52,279 bases of DNA from an uncultured Erysipelotrichaceae bacterium (GCA_927435855.1 CAKMJZ010000029.1:1-52279); one strand, 5' to 3'; shown: positions 34,913 to 42,996, counted from the stretch's first letter. Made by a program: numbers and translations. Notes: generated by a model not told the origin, from the letters alone.

Positions 34913-35353
34913 CTAACCTTTCAGTTCTTCGAGAAACTCATCCAACATCTTAGCCGCAAAAGCAACCAGATGCTCACAATCCTTAACCTTTACTCCATCC
35001 CGAATCTCTTCGGGACGGGTCTTATTGATTTCTAACAAATCACGACATAACAGAGAACCCTTTTTCTCGCGAAACTGCTCTCCCAACTCTTTGACTCGTG
35101 AATAATGTTCTTCTTTAGCAACTTTGTTTTTCTCATCGGTACCGCTTAGCAACATTCCCGTCGCCATAAAAGCTCCACTCAGTGCTCCACATACTTCACC
35201 CAGACGACCCATCCCGCCACCAAAAGACGAAGAAATCTTGAATGCCTCGTTGCGATCCATTCCTGTAACATCGCAAAACGCACAGTAGACCGCTTGAGAA
35301 CAATTGTATCCCTGATTAAACAAATCTACCGCAATCTTTTCGTGAGTTGTCAT
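34913..35353 (-). CDS. C_GCAxxG_C_C family (putative redox) protein
   Basis: The protein has 146 residues with the spaced cysteines of the family: YNCSQAVYCAF, then GEVCGALSGA (C-G-A-x-x-G), SLLCRDLL and KDCEHLV. The biochemical role is not firmly known. The cysteine pattern suggests a metal or redox cofactor. The start overlaps the RACE stop by ATGA, so it may supply electrons for corrinoid reactivation, which is inference. Confidence 0.85.
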   Translation of the reverse strand: MTTHEKIAVDLFNQGYNCSQAVYCAFCDVTGMDRNEAFKISSSFGGGMGRLGEVCGALSGAFMATGMLLSGTDEKNKVAKEEHYSRVKELGEQFREKKGSLLCRDLLEINKTRPEEIRDGVKVKDCEHLVAFAAKMLDEFLEELKG

Positions 35354-36813
35354 ACGTTTCCTCCCTCAAATAACATGTGCTCGCTAAATAATTCTAACCA
35401 TTTAGCACTACTGGCTAGCTCAATCACTTTAATTGACTCAATGTTCCACTGAGTCGGTACTTTCTTTTCTTCACTCAGCCAGCTGACACAACCAGCTAAG
35501 GACGAATTACCGATGAAAGTGGTGTTTTCACTACATTGTTGGGGAATCAATCCGATATTGATAGCCGCTTCAAGATTGATGTGCTTACCAAATCCTCCCG
35601 CAATGATCAAAGAATCAAGCCGGTCATACGAAATTCCTGCTCGTATCAAACACATATCCATACCGCTGCGAATCGCGGCTTTTGCGAGTTGAAACTCACG
35701 TATATCTTTTTGAGTAATGGATATCCGGGGATGTTCATGTAAAATGACTTCTTCCATCATATAACCACTCGATTCCAGTGGTCCCTTAAGTAAACAACTG
35801 ATTAAATCGATATATCCGGAACCACAGATGCCCACAGGGGATCCTTCGTTGATCGTAGTGAAATTTATCTTCTCTTCATTTACAAAAAAGTGATCGATGG
35901 CACCATTTATTGCCCCACATCCCGACGACATATTAACACCTTCAAACGCCGGACCGGCCGCTGTACTGGTCGCATATAATTTTCCATCGCTTACTAAAAC
36001 AATCTCACCATTGGTGCCCAAATCGATAAATAGGATGTTGTCTCTTGTTTCAAACAAGTTAATCAACGACATTCCGGCTAATATATCCGAGCCTAAATAG
36101 GCGGCAATCGGCGGATAGACACTAATCGTTCCTTCAACATCAATACCTAACTCCGCTTTAATCGATTGAGTCACCTTTTTGATAACAGAGGGTCGGTACG
36201 GTATTTGTACCAACGGACGCACATTCGCATTCAGCCACAAATGATTCATTGTCGTATTTCCGGTTATACCTATGGACATTGACTTCGGTTGAAAACGAGC
36301 AACGATATCTTCCACATTTTTTTTGATCTCATTTTTGATCAAACGATGACAAACATTATTATTTGACAACGTCACTTCGATGCGCGACAAGACATCGGCA
36401 CCATATGTACGTTGCGGATTGGTAAATTTATGTTCCAATAAAACTTCACCACTTTTACCATCGATAAGCACCATTACGACCGTTGTTGTACCTAAATCGA
36501 TGGCCAGAAGCAAATCGACGATGCTTTTCTTTACATCGACATGTCCCTTATCCAATCCTAAAACAATAATATTCTCCTTATCAACCAGGGATACATTGAC
36601 ATCATCTTCAAGGACCGGATGTTGACAGGCCAATCGAATGTTTTCCTTGATCTGCAAAGTAGACAAAAGCTTGACTTCTGTTTCTGTCAACGGCAACTCT
36701 TTATCGAGTTTGACTTTACACTTGCCACACATCCCCCGACCATTACAAAGTGCACTTAGAGCTCCCTGACTTCGAACTTCTTCAAACAGATTTAACCCTT
36801 TTTTTACCTTCAT
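35350..36813 (-). CDS. Reductive activator of corrinoid enzymes (RACE/RACo-like, DUF4445)
   Basis: The protein has 487 residues. The N-terminus holds a short plant-type ferredoxin domain with Cys23, Cys29, Cys32 (LCNGRGMCGKCKV) and Cys63 (RLACQH) for one [2Fe-2S] cluster. An ASKHA-fold ATPase follows: LLAIDLGTTTVVMVLID, SIGITGNTTMNHLWL, ILFIDLGTNGEIVLV, SGCGAINGAIDHF and IAGGFGKHINLEAAI. Such proteins use ATP to return Co(II) corrinoid to the active Co(I) state. It is a little shorter than typical members (500-650). Its ATG shares a base with the methyltransferase stop (TGATG) and lacks a strong ribosome site, so translation is probably coupled. Confidence 0.9.
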   Translation of the reverse strand: MKVKKGLNLFEEVRSQGALSALCNGRGMCGKCKVKLDKELPLTETEVKLLSTLQIKENIRLACQHPVLEDDVNVSLVDKENIIVLGLDKGHVDVKKSIVDLLLAIDLGTTTVVMVLIDGKSGEVLLEHKFTNPQRTYGADVLSRIEVTLSNNNVCHRLIKNEIKKNVEDIVARFQPKSMSIGITGNTTMNHLWLNANVRPLVQIPYRPSVIKKVTQSIKAELGIDVEGTISVYPPIAAYLGSDILAGMSLINLFETRDNILFIDLGTNGEIVLVSDGKLYATSTAAGPAFEGVNMSSGCGAINGAIDHFFVNEEKINFTTINEGSPVGICGSGYIDLISCLLKGPLESSGYMMEEVILHEHPRISITQKDIREFQLAKAAIRSGMDMCLIRAGISYDRLDSLIIAGGFGKHINLEAAINIGLIPQQCSENTTFIGNSSLAGCVSWLSEEKKVPTQWNIESIKVIELASSAKWLELFSEHMLFEGGNV

Positions 36814-37949
36814 CAGCGATCTGGCAAGACCGTATGGTCTTTAGATGGTGATTCGTGTTTACCAACCCCATGTTTAGCCACATACGATCCATAAGTATAA
36901 AGTTCTTCAAAGAATGCCCGAATATTCTCAGTGGGAATGTCATGGCGGAAGCGATTTCCGCTAGCTAACACTAGACGACCTTTATCAGGAAGGTAGAATG
37001 TATCTATCAAAAAACGCATTTCCTGACGGACGTCTTCCGGTGATCCAAATGGTAAAATACGTTGAACTTCCATGCCTGCCCAGAAACAGATTTTATCGCG
37101 ATACTGTTCAATAATCTTCTCTTCATCCATCGAATATTTTTGAATCGGATGCAAAACATCCAAACCGATTTCAATCATATGAGGGATAAATGGCTCAACG
37201 TTGCCACAGGTATGTAACCAGACGTCCATACCTTTACTATGAGCGTAATCGATAACTTCTTTATAGTGCGGCTTAATAAATTCTAGAAATATATCCTCAG
37301 AGAAAAACGGTCGGTCTTGCATTCCGATATCATCAGTAAAAGCGATGGCATCAAAGTTATATTCATCGACCGAACGGTCAATCACCTTGAAAATAATTCT
37401 TCGCAGTTTGAGTAACAACGCTTTAACCTCATCCGGATTCAAATAGAAATCCATTAGAGTATCGGTCATTCCACGGAAATGCCATAAGCGTTCAAAGGAC
37501 AGTCGCGTCCAAAAAATCCCGCGATAACGCCCGTCATCCTCAAAAAAATCTTGTACCAGACACTCTGGGAAATACGGATCAGGAACATCCGGTGATATTT
37601 GTTCGATAATGTCCCATTCTAACGCAGTCTTTTCATCGATACCGACTTCATCCTCATTTTTATGTAATAAAGGATCAGCATTCTCGACATCACACCACAC
37701 ATAACGGTCGCCCGGTTTTCCAAAATTCTTTGGTCGGGTATACTCAAAGAATACCGCATCATCCGGATATTCCTCGATGATTTGTTCCATCTCTTTTTGA
37801 CGAATCGGTTGCTCGGAAGGTAAGTACAAAATCGGGGTGACACACTGAGCCGGTCGTGTAAATCCCTTCCCTTTAATCATAGCTTTCACTTCCTCACGGC
37901 TTAAAAGATCCTTCTTCGCCTTGGGAAACTTTGATTGATCCAACGGCAT
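36813..37949 (-). CDS. UroD-family corrinoid-dependent methyltransferase, copy 1
   Basis: The protein has 378 residues. It contains FTDDIGMQDRPFFSEDIF and VWLHTCGNV with the His-x-Cys zinc ligands, and a downstream Cys in ICFWAGMEVQRILPFG. It lies between the corrinoid protein and the RACE gene, the usual set of an anaerobic methyl-transfer system. Compared with its paralogue at 29711, the catalytic core is alike and the N-terminal substrate-facing third differs most. AAGGAGG precedes the ATG. The methyl donor cannot be told from sequence. Confidence 0.85.
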   Translation of the reverse strand: MPLDQSKFPKAKKDLLSREEVKAMIKGKGFTRPAQCVTPILYLPSEQPIRQKEMEQIIEEYPDDAVFFEYTRPKNFGKPGDRYVWCDVENADPLLHKNEDEVGIDEKTALEWDIIEQISPDVPDPYFPECLVQDFFEDDGRYRGIFWTRLSFERLWHFRGMTDTLMDFYLNPDEVKALLLKLRRIIFKVIDRSVDEYNFDAIAFTDDIGMQDRPFFSEDIFLEFIKPHYKEVIDYAHSKGMDVWLHTCGNVEPFIPHMIEIGLDVLHPIQKYSMDEEKIIEQYRDKICFWAGMEVQRILPFGSPEDVRQEMRFLIDTFYLPDKGRLVLASGNRFRHDIPTENIRAFFEELYTYGSYVAKHGVGKHESPSKDHTVLPDR

Positions 37950-37961
37950 AGTTAATCCTCC

Positions 37962-38603
37962 TTACGCAAAGCGCGCTTCTAGTAAATCAGCTAAAGAAAC
38001 AGCATCGGGTGTATATACATCTGCCTTGACTTGTTGAGCATACGCTTGAGTGACCGGTGCTCCACCGACACAAATCAATAGATTTTCACGTAAATCATTT
38101 TCTTCAAGTGCACTGACCACTTCTCTGAAGTGAATCATTGAAGTCGTCAGAAGTGCGGACATACACAAAACTTGAGGTTTATGTTCCTTAATGGCATCTA
38201 CGAATTTCTCCGGTTTGACATTGACACCTAAATCAACGATTTCAAAACCTCGTGACTTCAACATCAAGCCAATCAGATTTTTACCGATATCATGCAAATC
38301 GTCCAATACCGTACCAATGACAACTTTACCATGATTTTTCCGCTCACCTTTGGCTAGTTGAGGTTCTAAAACGGCTAACCCGATATTCATCGCTCGCGCT
38401 GTAATCAAGACTTCGGGAATAAAGGCTGTACCGTTTTTCCAAGCTTCCGCAACCCGTTGCATCGCCATCAGTAAGCCACCTTCCAAAATTTCCATGGCAC
38501 TCAACCCTTCGTCCAATGCTGATAAACACAACTGCTCGATTTCTTTGATTTTCCCCTTGATGACCTTTTCCTGAATGTTTGCTAAAATTTCTGAATGACT
38601 CAT
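37962..38603 (-). CDS. Corrinoid (B12-binding) methyl-carrier protein
   Basis: The protein has 213 residues. An N-terminal helical cap domain (1-85) is followed by the cobalamin domain with the base-off/His-on signature DDLHDIGKN, then SALLTTSM and GGAPV, the standard S-x-L and G-G motifs of MtaC/MtbC/MttC and MetH. It accepts methyl from one methyltransferase and gives it to another. It is the first gene of the operon, with AAAGGAGG before the ATG and an extended -10 promoter upstream. Confidence 0.93.
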   Translation of the reverse strand: MSHSEILANIQEKVIKGKIKEIEQLCLSALDEGLSAMEILEGGLLMAMQRVAEAWKNGTAFIPEVLITARAMNIGLAVLEPQLAKGERKNHGKVVIGTVLDDLHDIGKNLIGLMLKSRGFEIVDLGVNVKPEKFVDAIKEHKPQVLCMSALLTTSMIHFREVVSALEENDLRENLLICVGGAPVTQAYAQQVKADVYTPDAVSLADLLEARFA

Positions 38604-38647
38604 AGTGCCTCCTTTTTCATGATTCGTTTGATACTCTGTCTATTTAA

Positions 38648-38653
38648 ATTATA
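38648..38653 (-). promoter_or_regulatory. Extended -10 promoter of the corrinoid operon
   Basis: On the minus strand TGGTATAAT lies about 45 bases before the corrinoid-protein ATG. No good -35 box is visible, so an activator may be needed. Confidence 0.55.
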
Positions 38654-38676
38654 CCAAATACCTGTGCTTGATTATG

Positions 38677-38705
38677 AAAAAAACTGACGTCAAAATGCGT
38701 CAGTT
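38677..38705 (-). terminator. Terminator after the first NanE-like gene
   Basis: On the minus strand AACTGACG and CGTCAGTT form an 8-bp perfect stem followed by seven T. It separates nanE from the corrinoid operon. Confidence 0.9.
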
Positions 38706-38711
38706 AAATCA

Positions 38712-39461
38712 TTATTTGTGAACGTGTTTACTGCGTTCGGCGTTTCGCCAGTTATCCTGATAACCGCTAAGTAAATCAACATAGCGTTTGGCCGTCAAGT
38801 GCGGACGCGTAATCGCACCGCCAACAACAACGGCATGTGCTCCTAAGAAAATACATTTCATCGCATCTTCCGGTGTATAAATATGACCTTCCATAAAGAC
38901 ATAAGCATCTTCATTCAACTCCCGACAAAACTCACCGAACATCCGATAGTCCGCACCTTCGATGTGAGCTGTTTCTTTTGTGTAACCATACAACGTCGGA
39001 GCTACGATGTCCGCACCTAATCTAACGGCTTCCCGAGCTTCTTCAATGGTAGATACATCCGCAAATACCAGGACATCCGGATAAGCTTCTTTTAATTTTG
39101 GTAGTAATTCAATGGCTCTATTGCCTTCATGATTGATTTGAAAGGTACAGTCCAAAGCAATGATATCTGCTCCTGCTTCAATCAGCTGTTTACAAGCGTC
39201 CAGTGTCGGCGTAATGAAGACATCTGTGTTTTCAAACCACATTTTATACAGCGCAATGATGGGTAAATCGATTTCACTTTTGATCAAACGGATATCACGT
39301 GGCGAATTCGCCCGGATACCGACAGCTCCAGCCCACAAGGCTGCTCTGGCCATAACCAAAACGATATCATCGGTGTAAATCGGTTCATCCGGATATGCCT
39401 GACAGGAAACAATCAGCCCACCCTTCATCTTTTCAATAATTTCACTTTTTCTTCTTGGCAT
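38712..39461 (-). CDS. nanE: NanE-like N-acylmannosamine-6-phosphate 2-epimerase homologue, copy 1
   Basis: The protein has 249 residues from MPRRKSEIIEKMKGG. That start is chosen for AAGGAG seven bases before it. The family hallmarks GGLIVSCQA, GAVGIRAN, the catalytic Lys in IIALYKMW, the catalytic Glu in VFMEGHIYTPEDA and GGAITRP are present. The block that usually reads D-A-T-x-R-x-R-P reads DCTFQINHEG, so the sugar pocket differs. No nanA, nanK, nagA or nagB is near. It is a monocistronic unit with its own promoter and terminator between the formaldehyde-type and corrinoid operons. The substrate is probably another 2-epimerisable sugar phosphate. Confidence 0.82.
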   Translation of the reverse strand: MPRRKSEIIEKMKGGLIVSCQAYPDEPIYTDDIVLVMARAALWAGAVGIRANSPRDIRLIKSEIDLPIIALYKMWFENTDVFITPTLDACKQLIEAGADIIALDCTFQINHEGNRAIELLPKLKEAYPDVLVFADVSTIEEAREAVRLGADIVAPTLYGYTKETAHIEGADYRMFGEFCRELNEDAYVFMEGHIYTPEDAMKCIFLGAHAVVVGGAITRPHLTAKRYVDLLSGYQDNWRNAERSKHVHK

Positions 39462-39488
39462 AACAATCTCCTTCATATTAACACTTAT

Positions 39489-39517
39489 ATTATAGGTCAA
39501 AAACCACAGTTCTACAA
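39489..39517 (-). promoter_or_regulatory. Promoter of the first NanE-like gene
   Basis: On the minus strand TTGTAG, 17 bases, then TATAAT, about 27 bases before the start codon. Confidence 0.75.
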
Positions 39518-39558
39518 CAAATAATTGTCATATTCTTGCATATTCTTTCATTTTCAAT

Positions 39559-39582
39559 CAAAAAGCCGGAACTCCGGCTTTG
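39559..39582 (-). terminator. Terminator after hxlB
   Basis: On the minus strand AAGCCGGA and TCCGGCTT pair around GT and are followed by TTTTG. It closes the DUF1638-hxlA-hxlB operon. Confidence 0.85.
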
Positions 39583-39583
39583 C

Positions 39584-40144
39584 TTATTCTAGGTTCGCAT
39601 GGCGCGAAAACATGTTGTCTTTATCGATATTCATACGGTCCATCAGCACCATGATTAAGATGTCCAAATATAGCAATAAACTTTGTTCAAACAGATTTCC
39701 CATCGGTTGAATGGAGATGATATCGCCTTCTTTAACAGCCTTAGGAGATGGTGCCTCAATTTTGATAATCACATTTGCCAGTTTGCCAATGGTCGATTCC
39801 GGATTAATGGTTACCAGAACAATCGGAGCCCCAATGGATACGGCTTTTTCAGCCATGGATACCAAACTCTTCGTCTCACCTGATCCTGAGCAAATGACCA
39901 AGACCCCGCTCTTTCGCAAATTTGGTGTAACCACTTCACCAACCATATAACTTCGTAAGCCTAAGTGCATCAAACGCATACAGAAGGCACGAGCCATCAG
40001 ACCACTGCGACCTGCGCCAGCTACGAAAATTTCATCAGCTTCTAATAAAGCATCCCCTAGGTCCTCGGTCAATCCTAAAGGAATACGTGTCAGCGCTTCT
40101 CTCAATTCGGATACAACCAACAAAGCTTTTTCTCTGGCATTCAT
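39584..40144 (-). CDS. hxlB: 6-phospho-3-hexuloisomerase (PHI)
   Basis: The protein has 186 residues. It is a SIS-fold isomerase with IFVAGAGRSGLMARAFCMRL, VLVICSGSGETKSLV and the typical PHI ending FSRHANLE. It converts arabino-3-hexulose-6-phosphate to fructose-6-phosphate. It follows hxlA directly, with GGAGGG inside the end of hxlA. The pair normally fixes formaldehyde (RuMP pathway) or, run backwards, makes ribulose-5-phosphate. Confidence 0.92.
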   Translation of the reverse strand: MNAREKALLVVSELREALTRIPLGLTEDLGDALLEADEIFVAGAGRSGLMARAFCMRLMHLGLRSYMVGEVVTPNLRKSGVLVICSGSGETKSLVSMAEKAVSIGAPIVLVTINPESTIGKLANVIIKIEAPSPKAVKEGDIISIQPMGNLFEQSLLLYLDILIMVLMDRMNIDKDNMFSRHANLE

Positions 40145-40777
40145 TTACTTGCCCTCCATGATTTCTTTGATACGCTTAGCCGATACAACAGGATCTAGCG
40201 AAGAGGCAATTCCCCCGCCGACCACAATAATCTCTGGTTTTTCTTTGACAATATCTCCTACAGTCGCAACTTTTACTCCACCAGCCACCGCCGCTTTTCC
40301 TGTTGTGAGCACAGAAGTAATCAAACGAAGTTCATCGAGCGGATTAACTCCGGTCGATTGAATATCGAAGGCCGTATGGACGCATAGATAATCCACACCT
40401 AATTTCTCAATTTCCAGAGCTCTCGATCGAACTTCGTGCACATCGATCATATCCACCAATACTTGTTTACCATAAGCTTTTGCGGCTTTGACAACACCGG
40501 CAATCGTTGAATCATGGGCAACACCCAAGACCGTAACGATATCCGCACCCTTAGCAAAGCACAGTTTTGCCTCATGTTCCCCGGCATCCATGATCTTAGC
40601 ATCCGCAAGAATCAGTTTTTCCGGAAATCTTTCTTTGAAAAGAGCAACCGGCCGTAGTCCGTGTTCTAGTATAAGCGGTGTTCCGATTTCAATGATATCG
40701 ATATAATCTCGCACTGATTCAACTAAATCAATTCCCTCTTCAATCGTACACACATCCAAAGCCAGTTGTAATTTCAT
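40145..40777 (-). CDS. hxlA: 3-hexulose-6-phosphate synthase (HPS)
   Basis: The protein has 210 residues and belongs to the OMP-decarboxylase suprafamily. MKLQLALDVCTIEEGIDLV, IIEIGTPLILEHG, the catalytic region ILADAKIMDAGEHEA, DIVTVLGVAHDSTI and VAGGVKVATV fit HPS, which adds formaldehyde to ribulose-5-phosphate. The sister enzyme 3-keto-L-gulonate-6-phosphate decarboxylase is the main alternative. The adjacent hxlB favours HPS. It could capture formaldehyde released in demethylation or serve pentose supply. Confidence 0.88.
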   Translation of the reverse strand: MKLQLALDVCTIEEGIDLVESVRDYIDIIEIGTPLILEHGLRPVALFKERFPEKLILADAKIMDAGEHEAKLCFAKGADIVTVLGVAHDSTIAGVVKAAKAYGKQVLVDMIDVHEVRSRALEIEKLGVDYLCVHTAFDIQSTGVNPLDELRLITSVLTTGKAAVAGGVKVATVGDIVKEKPEIIVVGGGIASSLDPVVSAKRIKEIMEGK

Positions 40778-40778
40778 A

Positions 40779-41456
40779 TCATTTCTCCCTACTGACGAAC
40801 ACTTCGTCTAAATCATAGATCGCAAACAGTTCTTCATCTTCTTTAAGAACAACGGCATCGTTATCTTTTCCATCAATGAAATCTTGCATCATCTGCCATC
40901 CGCCACTCACAATTTCCAGAGGACGTCCGATATTCTTCTTTAAAAACTCTTGATCTTCTTTCAATCCGAAATCAAAAAATACGGTTGTTTCATTTTTGGG
41001 TTTATGCAATGTTTCTAATATATACTCCGCATTATCCTCGCCATACTCCTGCTTAATGCGCAGATATTCCAAAGACATGCGATAGTTTTCGGAGGACTCC
41101 AAGACATCATATGCCACACAAGAATAACTTTGACTTAATCGATGCGCAAACAATTCTTTATAGCGTTTCCGACTTCCCGCAAGAACCATTCCGCAGTCAT
41201 GCACTTTTAACAGTCGAATCGGAATACTGTTGCTTTTAAGCGGTAAAATGGCATTACCGCATAGACCGTACATTACCAATATTTCATCAACATCACTGAT
41301 TCGGTCGATATCTTGTTGAAGCAGTATTGCCAACTGCTCTGGATGATTATGTTGTTTGACTTCCAAAAAGACGACGGATTGGATGTCGTCTCTGTTATTT
41401 AACAGAATTTTGAGGTAAGGTTCAAAAACCGCACAACTGATGATAGCTTTTTTCAT
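40779..41456 (-). CDS. DUF1638 protein
   Basis: The protein has 225 residues. MKKAIISCAVFEPYL, VMYGLCGNAILPL and LLKVHDCGMVLAGSRKRY with conserved Cys and His suggest a metal or cofactor site. DUF1638 proteins occur in methanogens and anaerobic bacteria, often close to corrinoid methyltransferases. The function is not known. It leads the hxlA-hxlB operon, two bases before hxlA. Confidence 0.75.
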   Translation of the reverse strand: MKKAIISCAVFEPYLKILLNNRDDIQSVVFLEVKQHNHPEQLAILLQQDIDRISDVDEILVMYGLCGNAILPLKSNSIPIRLLKVHDCGMVLAGSRKRYKELFAHRLSQSYSCVAYDVLESSENYRMSLEYLRIKQEYGEDNAEYILETLHKPKNETTVFFDFGLKEDQEFLKKNIGRPLEIVSGGWQMMQDFIDGKDNDAVVLKEDEELFAIYDLDEVFVSREK

Positions 41457-41486
41457 AGAGATAGCCTCAACATTCTTACATATTCT

Positions 41487-41492
41487 ATTATA
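41487..41492 (-). promoter_or_regulatory. -10 box of the DUF1638-hxlA-hxlB operon
   Basis: On the minus strand a consensus TATAAT lies about 31 bases before the start codon. The -35 region (TTTTTG or GTTTTT) is weak, so regulation by an activator is possible. Confidence 0.55.
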
Positions 41493-41537
41493 AGTTTACT
41501 AAAATTTGCAAAAACAATCAAATAGACTTTGCGATTC

Positions 41538-41566
41538 TTTAAAATCAAACCATCTTACGATATAAT
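41538..41566 (+). promoter_or_regulatory. Promoter of the membrane-protein pair
   Basis: TTTAAA, 17 bases, then TATAAT. The transcript starts before the ATG at 41589. This settles the start there and not in the longer open frame from 41529, which would include the promoter. Confidence 0.65.
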
Positions 41567-41588
41567 AAGGTGTGTGAGGTATGAATCA

Positions 41589-42131
41589 ATGGCCAATGTT
41601 AAGATGACGGAAGTCGAAGCGCAGTATCAGAGAATCAATATTTTTAAGGGAAAGCATAATCGGTTGATCTTTTATCGGCCGTTACTGAAGAAAGCTTATC
41701 AAGTCGTCAAGGAAGATGTGAAGCAAATCCAGATTTATCACTATCGATTGTTTATTGTCCTATTTGTTTCCTTAATGGCTATGGTCATTACCGATGAAGA
41801 CCTTCTGTTAACTGTTGGAGCAGGAGTACTGGCTCTTGTATTGGTCGAGGCTTGGTTTTATTTCTTCAAGATCCGCTCATTTACTCCTCTGTTGAATTTT
41901 ACTCCGTCAAAACGGATTGGATTTATTCAAACGCATTTGGATGAATCCTATAAAGTCGTCAATATCCGCATATTTTCCTATGCGGCGATATCCATTGCGG
42001 CTGTTGCAGGAGCATTTGTCGGCGATTATCAGCCGTTGTACTTCTTTGGTATGATGGCCATCGCAGCTTTTGGATTGTATCAAGTGGGTATACTTGTTTA
42101 TGTGCAGTCACTGCGCAAGAAAGGAAGATGA
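41589..42131 (+). CDS. Hypothetical membrane protein, about four TM segments
   Basis: The protein has 180 residues from MANVKMTEVEAQYQRIN, with GAGGT about eight bases ahead. Hydrophobic segments are paired at about 57-73 and 76-94, then at 127-145 and 149-168, with a basic cytoplasmic link TPSKRIGFIQTHLDESYK. I do not recognise a family. It overlaps or abuts the next gene and is probably co-expressed with it. Confidence 0.65.
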   Translation: MANVKMTEVEAQYQRINIFKGKHNRLIFYRPLLKKAYQVVKEDVKQIQIYHYRLFIVLFVSLMAMVITDEDLLLTVGAGVLALVLVEAWFYFFKIRSFTPLLNFTPSKRIGFIQTHLDESYKVVNIRIFSYAAISIAAVAGAFVGDYQPLYFFGMMAIAAFGLYQVGILVYVQSLRKKGR

Positions 42132-42133
42132 TT

Positions 42134-42913
42134 ATGAAAGATTTCAAAGAAATGTTCGAACTTATTTCTACGTATCAAAACCTCGACTATGAGGAAGTGT
42201 ATGTTGATGAAGCGTATACCTTCACCCCTTACAAGAAAATCGAAGATTTAATGGATGAAGTCAAAGAGTTATTACCGACATTGTCAAAAGAAGAGGCAAC
42301 CCGACTGTTAGTCCAATTTGTCAAGACTGCCGAAGCAAACATTAAGTCACGTTATTACATCAATACGGACTTCCGTGAATATGCGGCCGTAGAATCCGCA
42401 AGAAGTGCGGATGGATTTATAGAAAAAGCCAGCACTTTTTTCGCACTCGACTTTCCATCCTTGGTTAATACCGATCCGATGAAAATTCAAGCCGCATTCG
42501 ACCGTATGAAAGTGATGGTCGCACAGTTTATGACAACGCCTCGTACCTTAGTCGTTTACAAACGTGATCCGAATTTTGTTAAGGATGAAATCAAAACCAC
42601 GATCAGTCCTTCGACGATTCGTGATTTTGACCCACTCTCAGAAGGAACGGTCAGTGATTGGAAATCGATTTTCATCTCTGTCAACGATAAATCCGTATGT
42701 CCTCCGGTTGAAGCATACAATAAGTACATGGAAGATCACCGCATGGTGAAGGAATACATTAAAAACGAACCGAAATCTAAGAACATTTATAAGCGTAAAG
42801 GATTTGAGAAAACGTACAATTACATCAAAGAAACCAAGCAATCCATAAAGTCTATTTTGATTTTAGTCGCATTGATTGCGATTGTCGTTATCTACTTTAT
42901 ATTCTTCAACTAA
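42134..42913 (+). CDS. Hypothetical tail-anchored protein
   Basis: The protein has 259 residues. The body is soluble and mostly helical, rich in Lys and Glu. A C-terminal TM segment (about 240-258, ILILVALIAIVVIYFIFF) gives a tail-anchored layout with a cytoplasmic body. The ATG at 42134 is preferred over 42128 because AAAGGA is eight bases before it. No known family is recognised. It is paired with the membrane protein upstream. Confidence 0.65.
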   Translation: MKDFKEMFELISTYQNLDYEEVYVDEAYTFTPYKKIEDLMDEVKELLPTLSKEEATRLLVQFVKTAEANIKSRYYINTDFREYAAVESARSADGFIEKASTFFALDFPSLVNTDPMKIQAAFDRMKVMVAQFMTTPRTLVVYKRDPNFVKDEIKTTISPSTIRDFDPLSEGTVSDWKSIFISVNDKSVCPPVEAYNKYMEDHRMVKEYIKNEPKSKNIYKRKGFEKTYNYIKETKQSIKSILILVALIAIVVIYFIFFN

Positions 42914-42937
42914 AGCTGCCAAAAGGCAGTTTTTTTA
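42914..42937 (+). terminator. Terminator after the tail-anchored gene
   Basis: CTGCC, loop AAAA, GGCAG and seven T. Confidence 0.92.
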
Positions 42938-42942
42938 TTTCA

Positions 42943-42973
42943 TTGCTCACTTCTTGTGAAATAAAGGTATAAT
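42943..42973 (+). promoter_or_regulatory. Promoter of the aldo/keto reductase gene
   Basis: TTGCTC, 19 bases, then TATAAT, 24 bases before the start codon. Confidence 0.55.
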
Positions 42974-42996
42974 TGTACTATGGCAGGAGGATAACT

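Noticed and set aside
36813-37949. hemE (uroporphyrinogen decarboxylase of heme synthesis) for the UroD-family genes
   Set aside because: The His-x-Cys zinc ligands, the neighbouring corrinoid protein and RACE, and the absence of other heme genes point to methyl transfer.
40145-40777. 3-keto-L-gulonate-6-phosphate decarboxylase (ulaD) for the HPS gene
   Set aside because: The adjacent PHI gene and the ADAKIMDAGEHEA block fit HPS better. It remains the second choice.
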